A program made the position numbers and the translations under genes. DNA of 64,000 nucleotides from Guyanagaster necrorhizus. Taxonomy: Eukaryota > Basidiomycota > Agaricomycetes > Agaricales > Physalacriaceae. The notes under the pieces were generated by a model. It saw only the letters and a program-made list of their open reading frames with translations. It did not search any database and was not told where the DNA came from. Positions 19,988-32,137 of the stretch are shown here, in pieces (within the stretch, counting starts at the first letter, position 1; each line of letters opens with the position of its first letter). The DNA lies in NCBI RefSeq assembly GCF_019112545.1, contig NW_025064881.1, forward strand, positions 2,429,465-2,493,464, written 5' to 3'.

Positions 19988-22716
19988 ATGTCCATCCGTA
20001 TTCTGGTCATCGGAAACGGTGGCAGAGAGCATTCTCTCGTCTGGAAACTATCCCAGTCCAAGCATCTTGACCGTATCTTTGTCTGTCCAGGCAATGGCGG
20101 TACCTCTAGGGAAGTCAAGACCATCAATGTCGATCTACCGCCAAATGATTTCCCTCGTCTTGTCGAGTTTGCCGTTCAGAACCAGGTCAGTCCTCTGGAT
20201 CTAACTTGGACATCTTATGGACAATACCACAGGTCAATTTAGTTGTTCCCGGCCCCGAACAGCCTCTGGTTGATGGAGTTGAGAAGCATTTTCGCAAAGG
20301 TGCTCCTATTTTGCGGTATTTATGCATGCAGCATTTAACGGCTGCACACAGTCGGCATACCTGTATTTGGACCCAGCGAATTAGCTGCCCGTATGGAAGG
20401 ATCAAAGGCGTTCTCCAAAGACTTCATGGCGCGCCATTCCATTCCCACTGCCCGATACAGAATCTTCCAGGCAGATCAGTTCGACGAAGCCATCCAGTAT
20501 ATTAAGACATGCGGCCATCAGGTTGTCCTCAAGGCCAGTGGGCTTGCTGGTGGAAAAGGCGTCTTGATCCCCCAGACCGAAGAGGAAGCAATTATAGGAT
20601 TAAAAGATATTATGATTGCAAGTGTCTTCGGTTCGGCAGGTACGTCCTCACCCCACAGCATGTAAAATCCACTTCAATAAATCCCCAGGTAACCAAGTTG
20701 TCGTGGAGGAACTGCTTACTGGCCCGGAGATATCAGTCCTCGCGTTTTCAGATGGCTACACGATCGTTCCGCTCCCCGCTGCCCAGGATCACAAACGGAT
20801 AGGCGAAGGTGATGTGGGATTAAACACTGGGGGCATGGGTGCATATGCTCCAACGCCAGTTGCCACTCCCGCCATTATGGACCAAATCATGAAGCAGACT
20901 CTGAGACCAACTATCGATGGAATGCGCAGAGAAGGTTTCCCTTTCGTCGGTCTTCTTTTCACTGGTTTCATGATTACCCCCTCTGGGCCAAAGGTTCTCG
21001 AGTATAACGTCAGATTCGGTGATCCCGAAACTCAAGCACTCATGCTGCTTCTGCATGAAGATGTCGATCTTGCTGAAGTTTTATTGGCGTGTGCAGAACG
21101 TCGTCTCGATTCGGTCTCAATAACGACACGCCCCGGCTTCGCTGTCTCTGTTGTATTGGCATCCCAGGGCTATCCGGGAAATTATACGAAAGGAAAGACG
21201 CTTCACATGCTGGATATGCCATCCGGTTGGCACTATCGTTTTTCCCAGTATCTTTTTATTCATTCTTTTCATAGGTGTCATGGTGTTTCATGCTGGCACG
21301 AAGGCGTCCGAGAAAGACGTGTTGACTTCCGGTGGACGCGTCCTAGCAGTAACAGCTTATGGACCAAGCATCGAAAACGCTGTTGATCTGGTTTACAAAG
21401 GTGTAGACCAAATTTACTTTGAGGGAAAGACGTTCAGACGCGATATCGCGCACCGGTATGTTCATTCACGTGTACCTCGTATCTACAGCTATAATCGCTT
21501 TTAGGGCCCTTCAAACTGGCGCAGCAATCTCAAGCACCGGTCTGACTTACGCGCAAGCCGGCGTGTCAGTTGACGCAGGGAACGTGTTGGTTGAAGCCAT
21601 CAAGCCATACGTGCGATCGACGCGTCGTTCAGGCGCAGACGCTGAAATCGGTGGTTTCGGCGGCATATTTGACCTCAAAGCCACTGGTTATGCCGATCCT
21701 GTTCTCGTCAGCGGAACAGACGGCGTTGGTACTAAATTACGCATCGCAGTCGAGACAGGTACTCACGACCTCGTTGGTAAGTCCTTTCGTTTCATTGCAT
21801 GCACCGAGTAATCTTTAGTCGGGCGATAGGCATCGATCTCGTCGCAATGTCGGTCAACGACCTCCTCGTTCAGGGCGCGGAGCCGCTATACTTCCTTGAC
21901 TACTTCGGGTGCAGTAAACTAGACGTTCCTGTCGCCACAGAGGTAGTCAAAGGCATTGCCGAAGGATGTCGCCAAGCAAACTGCGCGTTGATTGGTGGAG
22001 AGACGGCGGAAATGCCGGGGATGTATCAAGATGGTCCGTATGCCGTCCAATCTATTAGCGAAACTTCTACTCTAACTTTTCTTCGTTGTCTTTCTTAACA
22101 CCTAAATTATCAAGGCGACTATGACCTGGCAGGGTTCGCAGTGGGTGCGGTAGAACGGAATCTGATTCTTCCGCAGACAGACATCTCAGCGGGAGATATT
22201 TTACTCGGGATCGCGTCCTCGGGCCCACACTCTAATGGATTTTCGCTCATACGAAAGATTGTTTCGGTATCTGGTCTCACCTATTCCTCCCCGTGTCCAT
22301 GGGATACCCAATTAACCCTCGGTCGAGCCCTTTTGGAGCCAACAAGGATCTACGTTAAACAACTACTCCCTGCAGCGCAAGCAGGGTTAATCAAGGGCAT
22401 GTCTCACATCACTGGCGGTGGCTTTATTGAAAATATCCCCCGAGTTCTTCCGAAGACGCTTGGATGCTTCATTGACGCCTCAAAATGGGAACTACCACCT
22501 GTATTCCGGTTCCTCATGACCCAGGGCCAAGTCGCTCCGCTCGAGATGTCCAGGACTTTTAACAACGGAATAGGGATGGTGGTGATTGTCAGCACTCAAA
22601 ATGTTGATGCAGCTGCTCAGTCTATACAACAGATGGGCCAGGCTAAGGTCTATCAGATAGGAGAAGTCACTGAAAACCCAGGGGTTGAAATGAGGAACAT
22701 GCACGTATGGTCATAG
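19988..22716 (+). CDS. ADE5,7: bifunctional GAR synthetase / AIR synthetase
   Basis: Carries out steps 2 and 5 of de novo purine synthesis: phosphoribosylamine-glycine ligase (N-terminal half) and phosphoribosylformylglycinamidine cyclo-ligase (C-terminal half). Eight exons (19988-20185, 20233-20299, 20352-20639, 20689-21225, 21275-21455, 21505-21776, 21830-22033, 22115-22716) give 782 residues, the normal fungal length. GARS landmarks: [17 protein letters not shown] start ([17 protein letters not shown]), ATP-grasp with [11 protein letters not shown] and [18 protein letters not shown] landmarks: [47 protein letters not shown] and [17 protein letters not shown]. Both halves have complete motifs, so both activities are expected. 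Confidence 0.97.
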
Positions 22717-23182
22717 CATCCGATATATAATTCACAGGTACAGCAAGGACAACCAAAAACACATCCAGACTGGGGTGGCATGCAAAGAGCGATGGTGGGG
22801 TAAGCACGTCCGACATAATAGTAGACCTGTAGTAAGTAGTTTTATGTTTGTACGTGTAAAGCGGCAGCTATATAGGATGTGAAGGAATCATAATAGAAAA
22901 CAAAAGCAGAAGAAAAATAGCGCAAGATAATATATATCTACACAAGGAGGCGAATAAGAGTAACCAATGACGATGCGGGACAAAACTGTGCGTGATGTGA
23001 TATGTGCGTGAGGTGTTAGATGCGGAGGACAGATCATTGACGAGGATAGATGCGAAGAGAAAATAGTGAGAAGAACAGTACCAGGCAACCCAAGAATACA
23101 ATAACAACTTGAGAAATAAACAAAATGGCTTGCTGGAAGCATCCATCGACGAAGATGTTTGTAAACCGCACATCGATGGTTT
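22717..23182. other. intergenic, convergent 3' ends
   Basis: 466 bp between the ADE5,7 stop and the stop of the ankyrin/CCCH gene. A/T-rich, repeated ATATA runs, no credible gene. A minus-strand open frame here is hydrophobic low-complexity and was rejected. Confidence 0.45.
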
Positions 23183-25294
23183 TTAGGCTGAAACAGGTAC
23201 TTCTTTTACAATGTCCGGCGCAGCCATAGCAGCCGCGAATGATACAGGAAGCTTGGTGGCCGGTACAAGTGGGGATTCAGAAGTATCCTTAGGACTCGAC
23301 TCGGAATCCTAACGAAAACTGAGATCACAGGTGGCGCGTTCAGCGTTTACAAACTCTCTACCTTGGCAGGATGAACTAGGTCAGGCGTCACGTTGCGTGA
23401 AGCTTCCTTGGTATTGTCCCGACGAGTAGGGGCTGGGGCTTGTAGCACCTGTGCAGCCGTCGGTCCCGCGATGCCGTTCAGTGTAGAAAGCGACCCGTTA
23501 TTCGGGCTCCGCACAGGTGGCGTCGTAGAACCGGCGAGCACCGGGAAGTCGTCGGCGCTGGGAAGACGTTGCTTTACCTGCTGGAAGACCCGCTTATTAT
23601 TTTGAAACCCATTCGTGCCGTTCTTGTACCCTTGAGAGTACTTTGGGCGGTTCCCAGCATCGGTAGACTGGGATCTACTAGAGCCCTCGCCATTTTGATA
23701 ACGCGGTGCCTGATCCTATGATAAGGATAATCAGCGAGGGACACAGAGCAAATTAATGCCGTACATCACGAATTGACAATCCGGCAAGTTTCTCATCGAT
23801 GGTTGCGAAGCCATTTGCCCCATGGCTGCCCCGGGGCCGGGGTCCGCCACCTCGCGAGCTGGAGAAATACTGTGATGCATCAGGCAATACATGCGGGAAA
23901 CGACATTCATCGCTGGACATGAAAAGAAATATTAAAGCACATCACTGGAGCGAAAAGGAGAAAAAAATTACCCATTTTTACATCTTCCAGATGGGAAGAA
24001 CAAACATGGGGGTTTGCGACCTGCAAAAGACCCGCGACGTGCGCTCCCGCGCCTCTGATGTGCAAAGCTCTCACGACCAGCTGAGCTGGGACCATACGAA
24101 TCAGGCGGGGGATTGAGAGAGGGTGATGTTGCCGTGCCATTTACATCCGGGAAATGAACGGATCCAGCCGGCGGAGGCGGGAAAGATGTTCCATCGGGTC
24201 GCATCGCAAATGGATGTGCTGGAGGTAGAGCGGGATATACGGTGTGAGGAGACTGACCCGGAGGAGGGGGTAATGGATGTTGAAGAGGAGGCAGAGGAGG
24301 AATAGACATGGGCACCGGTAACTGGTTTGGGTGGGGATAGGCGGAGGGAGACATCATGGGGGACATAGGACCGTATGGCAAAGGAGGAGGCGCGCCGTTA
24401 GGACTGAAATGGGCTGGCAGTGGGCCCATCTCAGATGGAGAACGACCATGGTTCATCGGAGGAGGCGTACCGAGCGCGTTGACGGGCACACCGTTCGGTG
24501 GCTGCTGGAAAGAAGGTGGGGGCAATGGATAGTAGCTTGGTTGGTAGGGCTGCTGCGTCATGGGGTCGTAGGGCGCCGGGAACTGCCCTGGTGAAGACAT
24601 AGGACCTTGGTAGTATGGACCTTGGGGATGCAAAAACATACATGAGGAGCCATACCGGCACGCAGGGAAGTACCTGCACGGGATGAAGCGCGCGATGTCT
24701 GGCGGGGGGAGATTACCCGGGCCGCCGGGAATTATACCATCAGCAGACGATGGTGGCGGCGGGTAATAGGCAGTGCCTTCAGGCATGGGAGGAGCCGAAT
24801 TGAGAGTGGGATAGTATGGGTACGAGGAAGGATAGTATGGGGCCTTTGGAGCGTCACCGTTGGCATCCTGATTATATCCGTTCTCCTGGTAGGCATTTTG
24901 GGAGGCGACCTTGGCTTGCGCAGCAGTAATCAACTGGAGAATGGCTGGATCCGAAGTATACTGCTGGGGTGGCCCATGGTTCGAGGTGTTGTTTGGGTCG
25001 GCGCCTTGAAGAAAAGGGGAAGTAATGAGGCGACAGCACGAGCGAGAACGTGGCGAAAAGCCTACCTTTGTCAAGAAGGAGGGACACTATATCGACATGG
25101 CCGTTTTTTGCGGCCTCGATGAGGGGTGTAGCACCAGTATGGTCTGCAAAATGCTTTGGTGAAAACGACGGACATGGACCGAAATTGGCGGTCGCACCTT
25201 TTACTTCAATATCGACGACAGTGGCGCTGGCGAGCAGATCGTCGAGGTCGGCGAGACGGCCCTCTGAAGCAGCTTTCCAGAGCGGAGAGACCAT
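23183..25294 (-). CDS. ankyrin-repeat and CCCH zinc-finger RNA-binding protein
   Basis: The protein starts MVSPLWKAASEGRLADLDDL and contains an ankyrin repeat that becomes canonical only after removal of a 54-nt intron (join gives DHTGATPLIEAAKNGH, then VDIVSLLLDKGADPN). A Tyr/Pro-rich linker follows, then two CCCH fingers in series: CRYFPACRYGSSCMFLH and, split by an intron, CLFFPSGRCKNG plus DECRFPH. The tail is disordered with RGGGPRPRG and ends KEVPVSA. The combination of N-terminal ankyrin repeats and tandem CCCH fingers is found in fungal and plant regulators of mRNA; S. pombe Cps3 is a possible relative. A role in mRNA binding or decay is inferred. Confidence 0.85.
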
Positions 25295-25847
25295 TGAAGA
25301 CGACGAGAGCTGGGGGATGGCGGGAGAGCGGGAGGCAACAGGGAGGCAAGGGACGGGTGGACAAGATGACTGTAGCGCGAGACCGGACGTGAAAACCCGT
25401 TGGTACGAAATTTGGCTTCTTCGAGGGCAAGCAAATTTTCGATCAATTTACTTGCACGTGATTAATCCCTTTGCCGCTTTTGAATCTGATCGTACCTCCG
25501 GTTCAATGGGACCTCGCGTACTGTCGGCGGTTCCGGATCCCATAATCATCACAATTCCCTCAGCTCGCTTTCCTTTTCCTTTCCCCCCGGCTCATCCCAT
25601 CTTATTTTCTTTGTTATCTTTGCTTCGCCCTTGTTTTATTCCGCGTATTCCGCAAATACAACTCGCCGGTGGCTGTCGACGTGTGTAATAATATGATATG
25701 TCATTAAGCCATACAAACTATTGTAAAAATATCAATCTCCTGCGCCCTCCGATGGCATGATCCCGCTTGATCTCACCGATAAAAAAATCGATATGCGTCA
25801 GCTGCTCTACTGAATGATCCGTGGTCGCTTTGTTACCAGGACTTTCT
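25295..25847. promoter_or_regulatory. upstream region of the ankyrin/CCCH gene
   Basis: 553 bp between this gene's ATG and the stop of the neighbouring GPD gene, both on the minus strand. A CACGTG E-box lies at 25455-25460 and long pyrimidine-rich runs at about 25555-25630. No gene seen. Confidence 0.4.
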
Positions 25848-27341
25848 CTACTCCTTGGTATATAACCCCAATTTCTCCACCAGTTGGCGGGCAGGTCCAC
25901 CGGCAGTCGGAGGCAATTCTAGTTCTCGGGAAGGTGGAAGCTCCATCAGTTCTCGCACTGCAGTCCGTATATCCTTCCCTGTATTCATTATTAATCTCAC
26001 GGCATTCGATTTGTAAAAAAAAAATGAAATGTCACGAATGCTTACGCTCGTACAAAACTTCATACATCTGTAATACAACTGTCAACGTTTCATTCCAAGT
26101 AGAGAATACTTGGCCCGGGTAACTCACGGAATTCGCAATGGGGGCATGAACTCCCAGTGAATCTATCACATTCTTGACACCTTTGGTTGTTGACACACCT
26201 TCGGCCACACTTCCAAGTGTATTGATAATCGTATCTAGGCACTCGCCCTTTCCAAGCCGGTATCCCACCGTGTAGTTACGACTGTTAGAGGAACTGCAAG
26301 TCAAAAACAGGTCCCCAACGCCAGCTAGGCCCAGGAATGTCAATGGCGACGCCCCATACGCGGTGCCAATACAGGTCATTTCCGCTAAACCCCGAGTTAT
26401 CATCACTGTTATGGGGATTTACACTTGTGGGATTCGGAAGCCATATTCAAATACAAACTCACTAGCCCGTGTATTGTTTTCGTACCCCAAGCCATCGGAT
26501 GCGCCGGCAGCGATGGCATAGACGTTCTTCAGCGCGCCGGAGAGCTCGATACCTATTGGATCACTGCCCGTGTAGCTAGAACAGATCAGTCAGCAACCCA
26601 AGCGCCCATGAAGGCCTCAACTTACCAACGGAAGTGCGGCTGATGGAATAAATTAGCAGCTTTGTCGGCCTCTGCTTCAGTAAAAGATGCGACTGAAACA
26701 GATGTTGGTTGCCGTTGGACGACTAGGAGAGATGTCAATGTTGGTTCAAACCCAAACGCGGCGCCGTACTTTCTTTCGCGAACGACGGTCCTGACTACAC
26801 GCTGAGGTTAAAAATATCGCCACACAGATTACGAGAACGCACAATGAATGTCGCCGCTTTCGCGAATTCTGGACCACAGGTATCTGCTATAATTTCCAGT
26901 GTTAAAGCGTGTGTTCCAACTTCGATACCCTTGTTGACAAAGATCAAAAGAGGAAAGTTGCTGGGGTCAAGGTGAGGGCGAAGTCGAGATAAATTTTCCC
27001 TGGGTGGCGAAAGATCAACGGTGCTCGTCTGACCGTGAATATAGCAACACCGACCTGAGAAACTGGGTCGGAATAGCAAACAACAGAACATCCATCTTGT
27101 TGATCAGCCCCTTAGCAGGAAACCCAGGCCCGACGGCGGTGATATTATCGGAAAACTTGTGGTCCTTGAGGTATTCCAGGTTGTAATGATGCTCGTTAAA
27201 GTGCTTTACGACATGCGCTTCGCGAGCCCACAAAAACACTTGATGGTCCGAGTCCCCAAGATGGTCTGCTAAGCAACTCCCAAAGTTACCGGCACCGAGC
27301 ACAAGCACCTTGGATCCCTGTTCTGGCTGTTGTTTTGACAT
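25848..27341 (-). CDS. GPD1: glycerol-3-phosphate dehydrogenase (NAD+)
   Basis: Reduces dihydroxyacetone phosphate to glycerol-3-phosphate for glycerol (osmolyte) and lipid synthesis and for NAD+ regeneration. About seven exons. Rossmann dinucleotide motif [18 protein letters not shown] near the N-terminus, then [45 protein letters not shown], the substrate-binding region [20 protein letters not shown] with [15 protein letters not shown], and [19 protein letters not shown] followed by [19 protein letters not shown]. The protein ends GLYTKE. The start is taken at [12 protein letters not shown] (27341-27339); an in-frame ATG farther upstream exists but is separated by a TATA-like stretch (see findings). 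Confidence 0.93.
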
Positions 27342-27619
27342 GGATGCAGGAGAGCAGTAAAAGGATGTGAGGGAACGGCGGCAAAGAGGACGTCGTGAGA
27401 GACGAAGATACGAGAATGGGCGGGGTATATATGTGGTCCGTAGGATCATCCGGGGATGGGGCAATTCGTGCACCCCAGCAGTTCGATTTGTACTCTGGCC
27501 TTCGAAACTCAATGGAGCCTGCTATCACGTGCCAACACACCCTTTGACCCCGACTACTTCCTTGCCCGGGCTCCTTTCCTTTGCTTCCCTAGACTCTATC
27601 AATATTTCCTTATCTTTAC
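27342..27619. promoter_or_regulatory. divergent promoter region, GPD / SED5
   Basis: 278 bp between the starts. On the GPD side ATATATAC lies at 27432-27426, about 85 bp upstream of the ATG, a plausible TATA box for a strongly expressed gene. A CACGTG E-box lies at 27526-27531. Confidence 0.5.
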
Positions 27620-28961
27620 ATGCCTATACAAGACCGGACCACCGAATTTCGCTCCTGCGTCGAGTCTATCCGGAGCAGGTCTTCTTTGCCTTCTCGTGGC
27701 GGCGAGGCCAAACAGCGACTGTTGCAGGATGGTAGTCAGGCACACAGAAGCAAAAGCGAATTCTCGCGAATGGCCTCCACTATTGCGAAAGATATCAGTA
27801 GCACAACGATAAAACTTGAGAAACTGGCCCAGTGTACGTATTCGGGTCTCAATCAGGTCTGCGGACACGTTCTCATCATTCGTACAGTGGTCAAACGGAA
27901 AACCCTGTTTGATGATAGACCTGTCGAAATTAGCGTATGGAAGGCGTTTCTCCAATGTCCTCGATAATGACTTGCATTTCCCGGTGAAACAGGAACTTAC
28001 CTTCATCATAAAGCAAGACGTTGCCCGCATCAACAAGCAGATTGCTCAGTTACAATCTTATATCAAGCAACGCAATGCTCAGTCGTCGAGCTCAGCAGCA
28101 GAGAAACAGATCGAAGAGCACAATCACAATGTGGTCATGCTGTTGCAGAGCAAACTGGCATATACGAGTATGACGTTCAAAGATGTTCTGGAGGTTCGGA
28201 CGCAGGTAAGTAATGCTTATTTAGTTCTTTAGTTTTTTCTGAGCTAGTATAAACAGAACATGAAGGAAACAAAAGATCGTACTGAGCAGTTCTTGTATTC
28301 GACATCATCTGCCGCCAATCAGACACCTTCAAGTAAGCCTTGCAGAAGCTTTCAACCTACATTATCTCTTTACATCATGTTAGGCTCGGTATTGTTTAAC
28401 ACACAGCGGAGCGATCCCATGGGCGACGGCAGTCCAAGTCGTTTTGAATCTAATTCCAAAGGCAAAAATCGTTCCCTGCAAAATGGAGATGTTCTCGCTC
28501 TCAACCTGGATGCCGCCGAAGAAGGAACTGCATCACAGAATGGCGGCGCCTTTATGCAGATGCAGCTAGTTGAGCAACAGGTATATGTCTTTCTGCTCCC
28601 TCAGTGTTCGCTTGCTGACCCGTTTGACAGGACTCGTACATCCAATCTCGCTCCACTGCCATAGAATCAATAGAATCTACCATTGCCGAGCTTGGCCAGT
28701 TATTCACACAGCTGGCTAATGTGGTTGCCGAACATCGGGAAACGGTGCAGCGCATTGATGCTGACACCATGGACATAGCGTCAAACGTCAGTGGTGCACA
28801 GCGAGAACTCTTGAAATATTATGCTAGCATTTCAAGTAATCGGTGGCTGATGCTGAAAATATTCGGGGTTCTCATCGTCTTTGTGCGTACCTTTTACTGT
28901 CAAAGCTGTCCAACAACTGACAGTGTTTTTATAGTTTCTGGTCTTCATTCTGGTGTCATGA
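27620..28961 (+). CDS. SED5: Qa-SNARE syntaxin 5, ER-Golgi
   Basis: Target-membrane SNARE of the cis-Golgi for ER-derived vesicles. The start MPIQDRTTEFRSCVESIRSR is the conserved Sed5 N-terminus, and SEFSRMASTIAKDISSTTIK followed by LEKLAQ and KRKTLFDDRPVEI is diagnostic for the family. The Habc-region helices follow (ELTFIIKQDVARINKQIAQL). The SNARE motif reads from AIESIESTIAELGQLFTQLA through VVAEHRETVQRIDADT, with the zero-layer Gln in VQRID. A C-terminal membrane anchor (WLMLKIFGVLIVFFLVFILV) is completed by a last tiny exon that starts at about 28935 and ends at TGA 28961. About eight exons. Confidence 0.93.
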
Positions 28962-29078
28962 GGATCGCCATGCAGGGCGGGTACCTGTATATTCTATGGA
29001 CAGTAAATTATGCGCCTATATGCATAACGTGGATAGAGATGCGCTTATATTAATACAATACCCCGAGAGCAGTGCTGG

Positions 29079-30162
29079 CTAACCAACAGGTATAGCATTG
29101 ACCCCAGTTCCCCAGGCCTTTCCTCCTCGTGGTTGTCTACTCTTGCCATGCTTGACGCCCCCACGGTGTGTTTCATTCTCCACCGCATCGTCAATTGTCC
29201 ATGTTCGCTTCTTAGACGGCACTTGATCCACCCCAGATGTTGCAGAATACCGTTGAGGTCGTGCTGTTGTCGATACGAGTGCCCCGTCTTTGGTTTGCTT
29301 TTCCAGCTTCTCTTTCTATGGCAAGTTGAGCACTAGAATAGACAGACATCACAAGAGTACGTACTCTTTGACCGTGAAGTTCCCTGTTTCTTTCCTTCAC
29401 CTTTTGTATCCTCGCTTCTCCCTTTCCGCCACCTCCTGCTGTAAGCTCCACATTAATCAAACGGCCGTCTAGTTGAGACTGATGTAGTTTGAGTGCCTGC
29501 TGCAATGCGTTTCGATGTGTGAATTCAAGAAACGCGCAACCTTTGGATTTTGCTATCAACTTTCCTGCCGTGGCTTTTGGCGTAAGTAAACGGACACTTG
29601 GCGGTGGGTCTGATCTGCATCGTCAACGGGTGAAAAAGTAACAAAAAATGAAGACGAACCGCAGGCAGCGAAATGCGCTCTTATCGTATGTAAGGACGTC
29701 GTATATTTGAGGTTACCTGCACAATTGATTCAGCAGGAGCACGAATTAGAAAAAGAGAATGCACTTACCGACGAAGAGAAGAAAACGTTGCTTGGTATCC
29801 TCCGTAACGGCCTTCTTCTTCTGCTTCTTCTTCTGGACCACCTCGACGCTCTCTTCTTCTGTCCCTTCTCCATCATCGTCCACCCCCCGCTTCCTCTTTT
29901 TCCTCTCCCGAGCTTCGCCTTCACCATCTTCATCCTTTGCTCTCGCCTGGCCTCTGTGGCTCACCTTTTCATTCTTTCCCTTACCTACCCCTTCATCCTC
30001 CACCTGGTCATCCTCGCCATCAACGTCGTCCTGGATTTCCAAGATAGGAACGTTGTCAGCGTCCATTCTATGCGCATGGCCGTGAACATTTTTGCGAGAC
30101 TTGCGTTCACGGAAAACAATGGATTTCTTCTGTTTCTTGGTTAACTTTTGCGAGGAAGACAT
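29079..30162 (-). CDS. NOP6: nucleolar RRM protein, NOP6-like
   Basis: Basic N-terminal region (KLTKKQKKSIVFRERKSRK), long acidic and Lys-rich tract, then an RRM with RNP2-like FLLFVGNLKYTTS (after intron removal) and RNP1-like KSKGCAFLEFTHRNALQQAL, followed by LDGRLINVELTAGGGGKG. The C-terminal tail is basic with KKRTWTIDDAVENETHRGG and PRGGKAWGTGVNAIPVG. This layout matches yeast Nop6 and its relatives in 90S pre-ribosome assembly at the small subunit. Four exons. It is convergent with SED5, with 117 bp between stops. Confidence 0.8.
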
Positions 30163-30574
30163 TGCAACTTGCTTTTGTCAGTGCTGTGCAGATCGAAGGG
30201 AGGATGAATGGATTTCTGTAAGTGAGAAATAGGGAACTTTGGTAAACAGTTGTAACATTTCAGCATAGCCACTCCCGCGTCCCGAGTTCCGACCGATCGA
30301 GATGGTTGGATGAGCCCATTTGTCTCTTAGTCCCGCGTTGTCATCACTATAATTTTGCTGGGACAGCAGGTCAGCAACTTCAGGTTTCTTTTGCTTCTCT
30401 CATGCTTGCCTTTTTGCTCTAGATTAAGCAGTGGGATCGTCTACCACTTGTATTTGCTTAAATCTGTGGTGTAGAAGTTTACACACCAGCCAACTAGCCT
30501 GTCTCTTTAACATATCCAGAATTGTAGGACGGCTTGTACTGTTTGAATTATTTTCTAACATATGGCCCACTTAG
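30163..30574. promoter_or_regulatory. divergent promoter region, NOP6 / F-box gene, with an upstream ORF
   Basis: 412 bp between the starts. An 8-codon upstream ORF, ATG 30562 to TAA 30588, overlaps the F-box protein's start at 30575 in another frame. No TATA box was obvious. Confidence 0.45.
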
Positions 30575-32137
30575 ATGGCCCAAACTAACGTCGTGCCTCT
30601 CCTTGGCACAAATCATGCACCGACAGAAGAGGAACGACGTGTCATCGAGCAATCCTTAGAAGACCACGAGTCGGAACTCGAACATCTCTTGGATGAGATC
30701 CAAGAGCTGCAACAGACTATACACGCGAGACAGCGCGCAGTTGAAAAAATTCGGGATACCATCGATGCACACTATATGCTCCTGCGGCATAGCCCAATGA
30801 GGACTCTTCCCCCAGAGATTCTGGGGGAGATTTTTCAGGCATATTGCGATCTCCATCCCGTCCCAGATTTTTCCAACTGGGATTATCGGCGTCGCAATAC
30901 TCTCATGAAGTCTCGCATGGAGCTGCTTCACGTTTGCCGCAGATGGCGAACTATCGCATTATCTATGCCTCGCGTTTGGTCCGCCTTCCCCTTGTTCGCT
31001 CGTCAAAGTCCGCTGAGTAACCCAAACTTTGACAAGGAGATGGTGAACTTGTGGCTCATGTCGTCAGGCCGGGTGCCTTTGGATATATATGCTTCATATC
31101 ATGAAGATAGTCCTGATTACACAGCAACCCACCTTATATCCCAGATCCACCGATGCCGTAGGCTCAACCTGGAGTTTCAATTCCATCATAATAGACTGGG
31201 ATCAATCACCTGGCTCTCCCTTCCCATCGCGCCCATGCTCACGACCCTCTGCTTTCATTCAGACCGTTGGGCTGATGCCAGCATGATAACCTGGGCCTCC
31301 CAGCTCTTCCCCACGCTTCCAAATCTCAGGGATCTCGACTTTAATGGGCCTGCGTCGGTCCTTAACACGGCGTCATTGGGCTCTTTAAGGATCCTGCGTT
31401 GTACACTGATGAACCCTGAACAGTTTGTAGGTGCTCTCAAAGGGCTTCCTCTTCTTGAAGAGATGCATGTCGGCCATATGCCCGACGCCACCGCCCCAAC
31501 GAGTTGTACTATTCACAAGACTTTGAAGGTTCTTGACATGCGCTGGGATCCTTCCGAGCTTGATGCCATCCCAAACCTGCTCCGTCAATTGACCTTACCC
31601 GCGTTAGAGAGCTTGGAAATACATGATCACTTCGTACCTCCAAAAGATATCATGGATTTTCTCACGCGCTCCGCTTGTTCCCTGATCACCCTCCGCATGG
31701 CTCCCAATACCAACAAAAGGCACCGCTCCGATAACAGGGAACATGCTATACTTCCATGCTTACAGATGGAACAGAATCAGTCATTGAGGCGCCTCTTTAT
31801 CCATGCTCCGAACGATTCCATGACAGTGTATATCAAAGGGTTGTCGCCCGAGATCCTTGAATATCTAAAAGGTCCAGGTCTTCCTCATCTCACAGAAATC
31901 GGTTTTACCACCTCCACGGAGAATATATCTGTGGTCAAGGAGGTGATTAAGCGCAGGGAGGCAATGTATAAGGACAACTTGGTGAAGTCTATGTTGTCAC
32001 GAGTAGAGATTGTCCTGTCCTCTGCTGATCAATGGTTCTCTGGTAAGGTCAAGAAGGATGACATAAAACGCGCATCCGAATCCTTAAAGAATCTGGGCGT
32101 GTTTGTCGACCTTAAGTCTTGTGAAGCCCTTTTCTAA
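30575..32137 (+). CDS. F-box domain protein (single exon)
   Basis: 520 residues without introns, unlike nearly all neighbours. The N-terminus has a coiled coil (LEDHESELEHLLDEIQELQQ, IHARQRAVEKIRDTI), then an F-box-like motif: PMRTLPPEILGEIFQAYC and, after a short insert, MELLHVCRRWRTIALSMPRV with WSAF. The rest has LRR-like spacing (LPNLRDLDFNG, LGSLRILRC, LPLLEEMHVG, TLPALESLEIHD). This organisation is the typical expanded F-box family of Agaricomycetes, whose members would recruit substrates to an SCF ubiquitin ligase through Skp1. The substrate is unknown. Confidence 0.85.
   Translation: MAQTNVVPLLGTNHAPTEEERRVIEQSLEDHESELEHLLDEIQELQQTIHARQRAVEKIRDTIDAHYMLLRHSPMRTLPPEILGEIFQAYCDLHPVPDFSNWDYRRRNTLMKSRMELLHVCRRWRTIALSMPRVWSAFPLFARQSPLSNPNFDKEMVNLWLMSSGRVPLDIYASYHEDSPDYTATHLISQIHRCRRLNLEFQFHHNRLGSITWLSLPIAPMLTTLCFHSDRWADASMITWASQLFPTLPNLRDLDFNGPASVLNTASLGSLRILRCTLMNPEQFVGALKGLPLLEEMHVGHMPDATAPTSCTIHKTLKVLDMRWDPSELDAIPNLLRQLTLPALESLEIHDHFVPPKDIMDFLTRSACSLITLRMAPNTNKRHRSDNREHAILPCLQMEQNQSLRRLFIHAPNDSMTVYIKGLSPEILEYLKGPGLPHLTEIGFTTSTENISVVKEVIKRREAMYKDNLVKSMLSRVEIVLSSADQWFSGKVKKDDIKRASESLKNLGVFVDLKSCEALF

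Noticed and set aside
22868..23173. hydrophobic 101-codon minus-strand frame in a 3' spacer
   Set aside because: AT-rich low-complexity sequence between two convergent stops; no ATG context or homology recognised.
29707..30144. 145-codon plus-strand Leu/Phe-rich frame
   Set aside because: Antisense of the Lys/Glu-rich NOP6 exon, which creates hydrophobic codons on the other strand.
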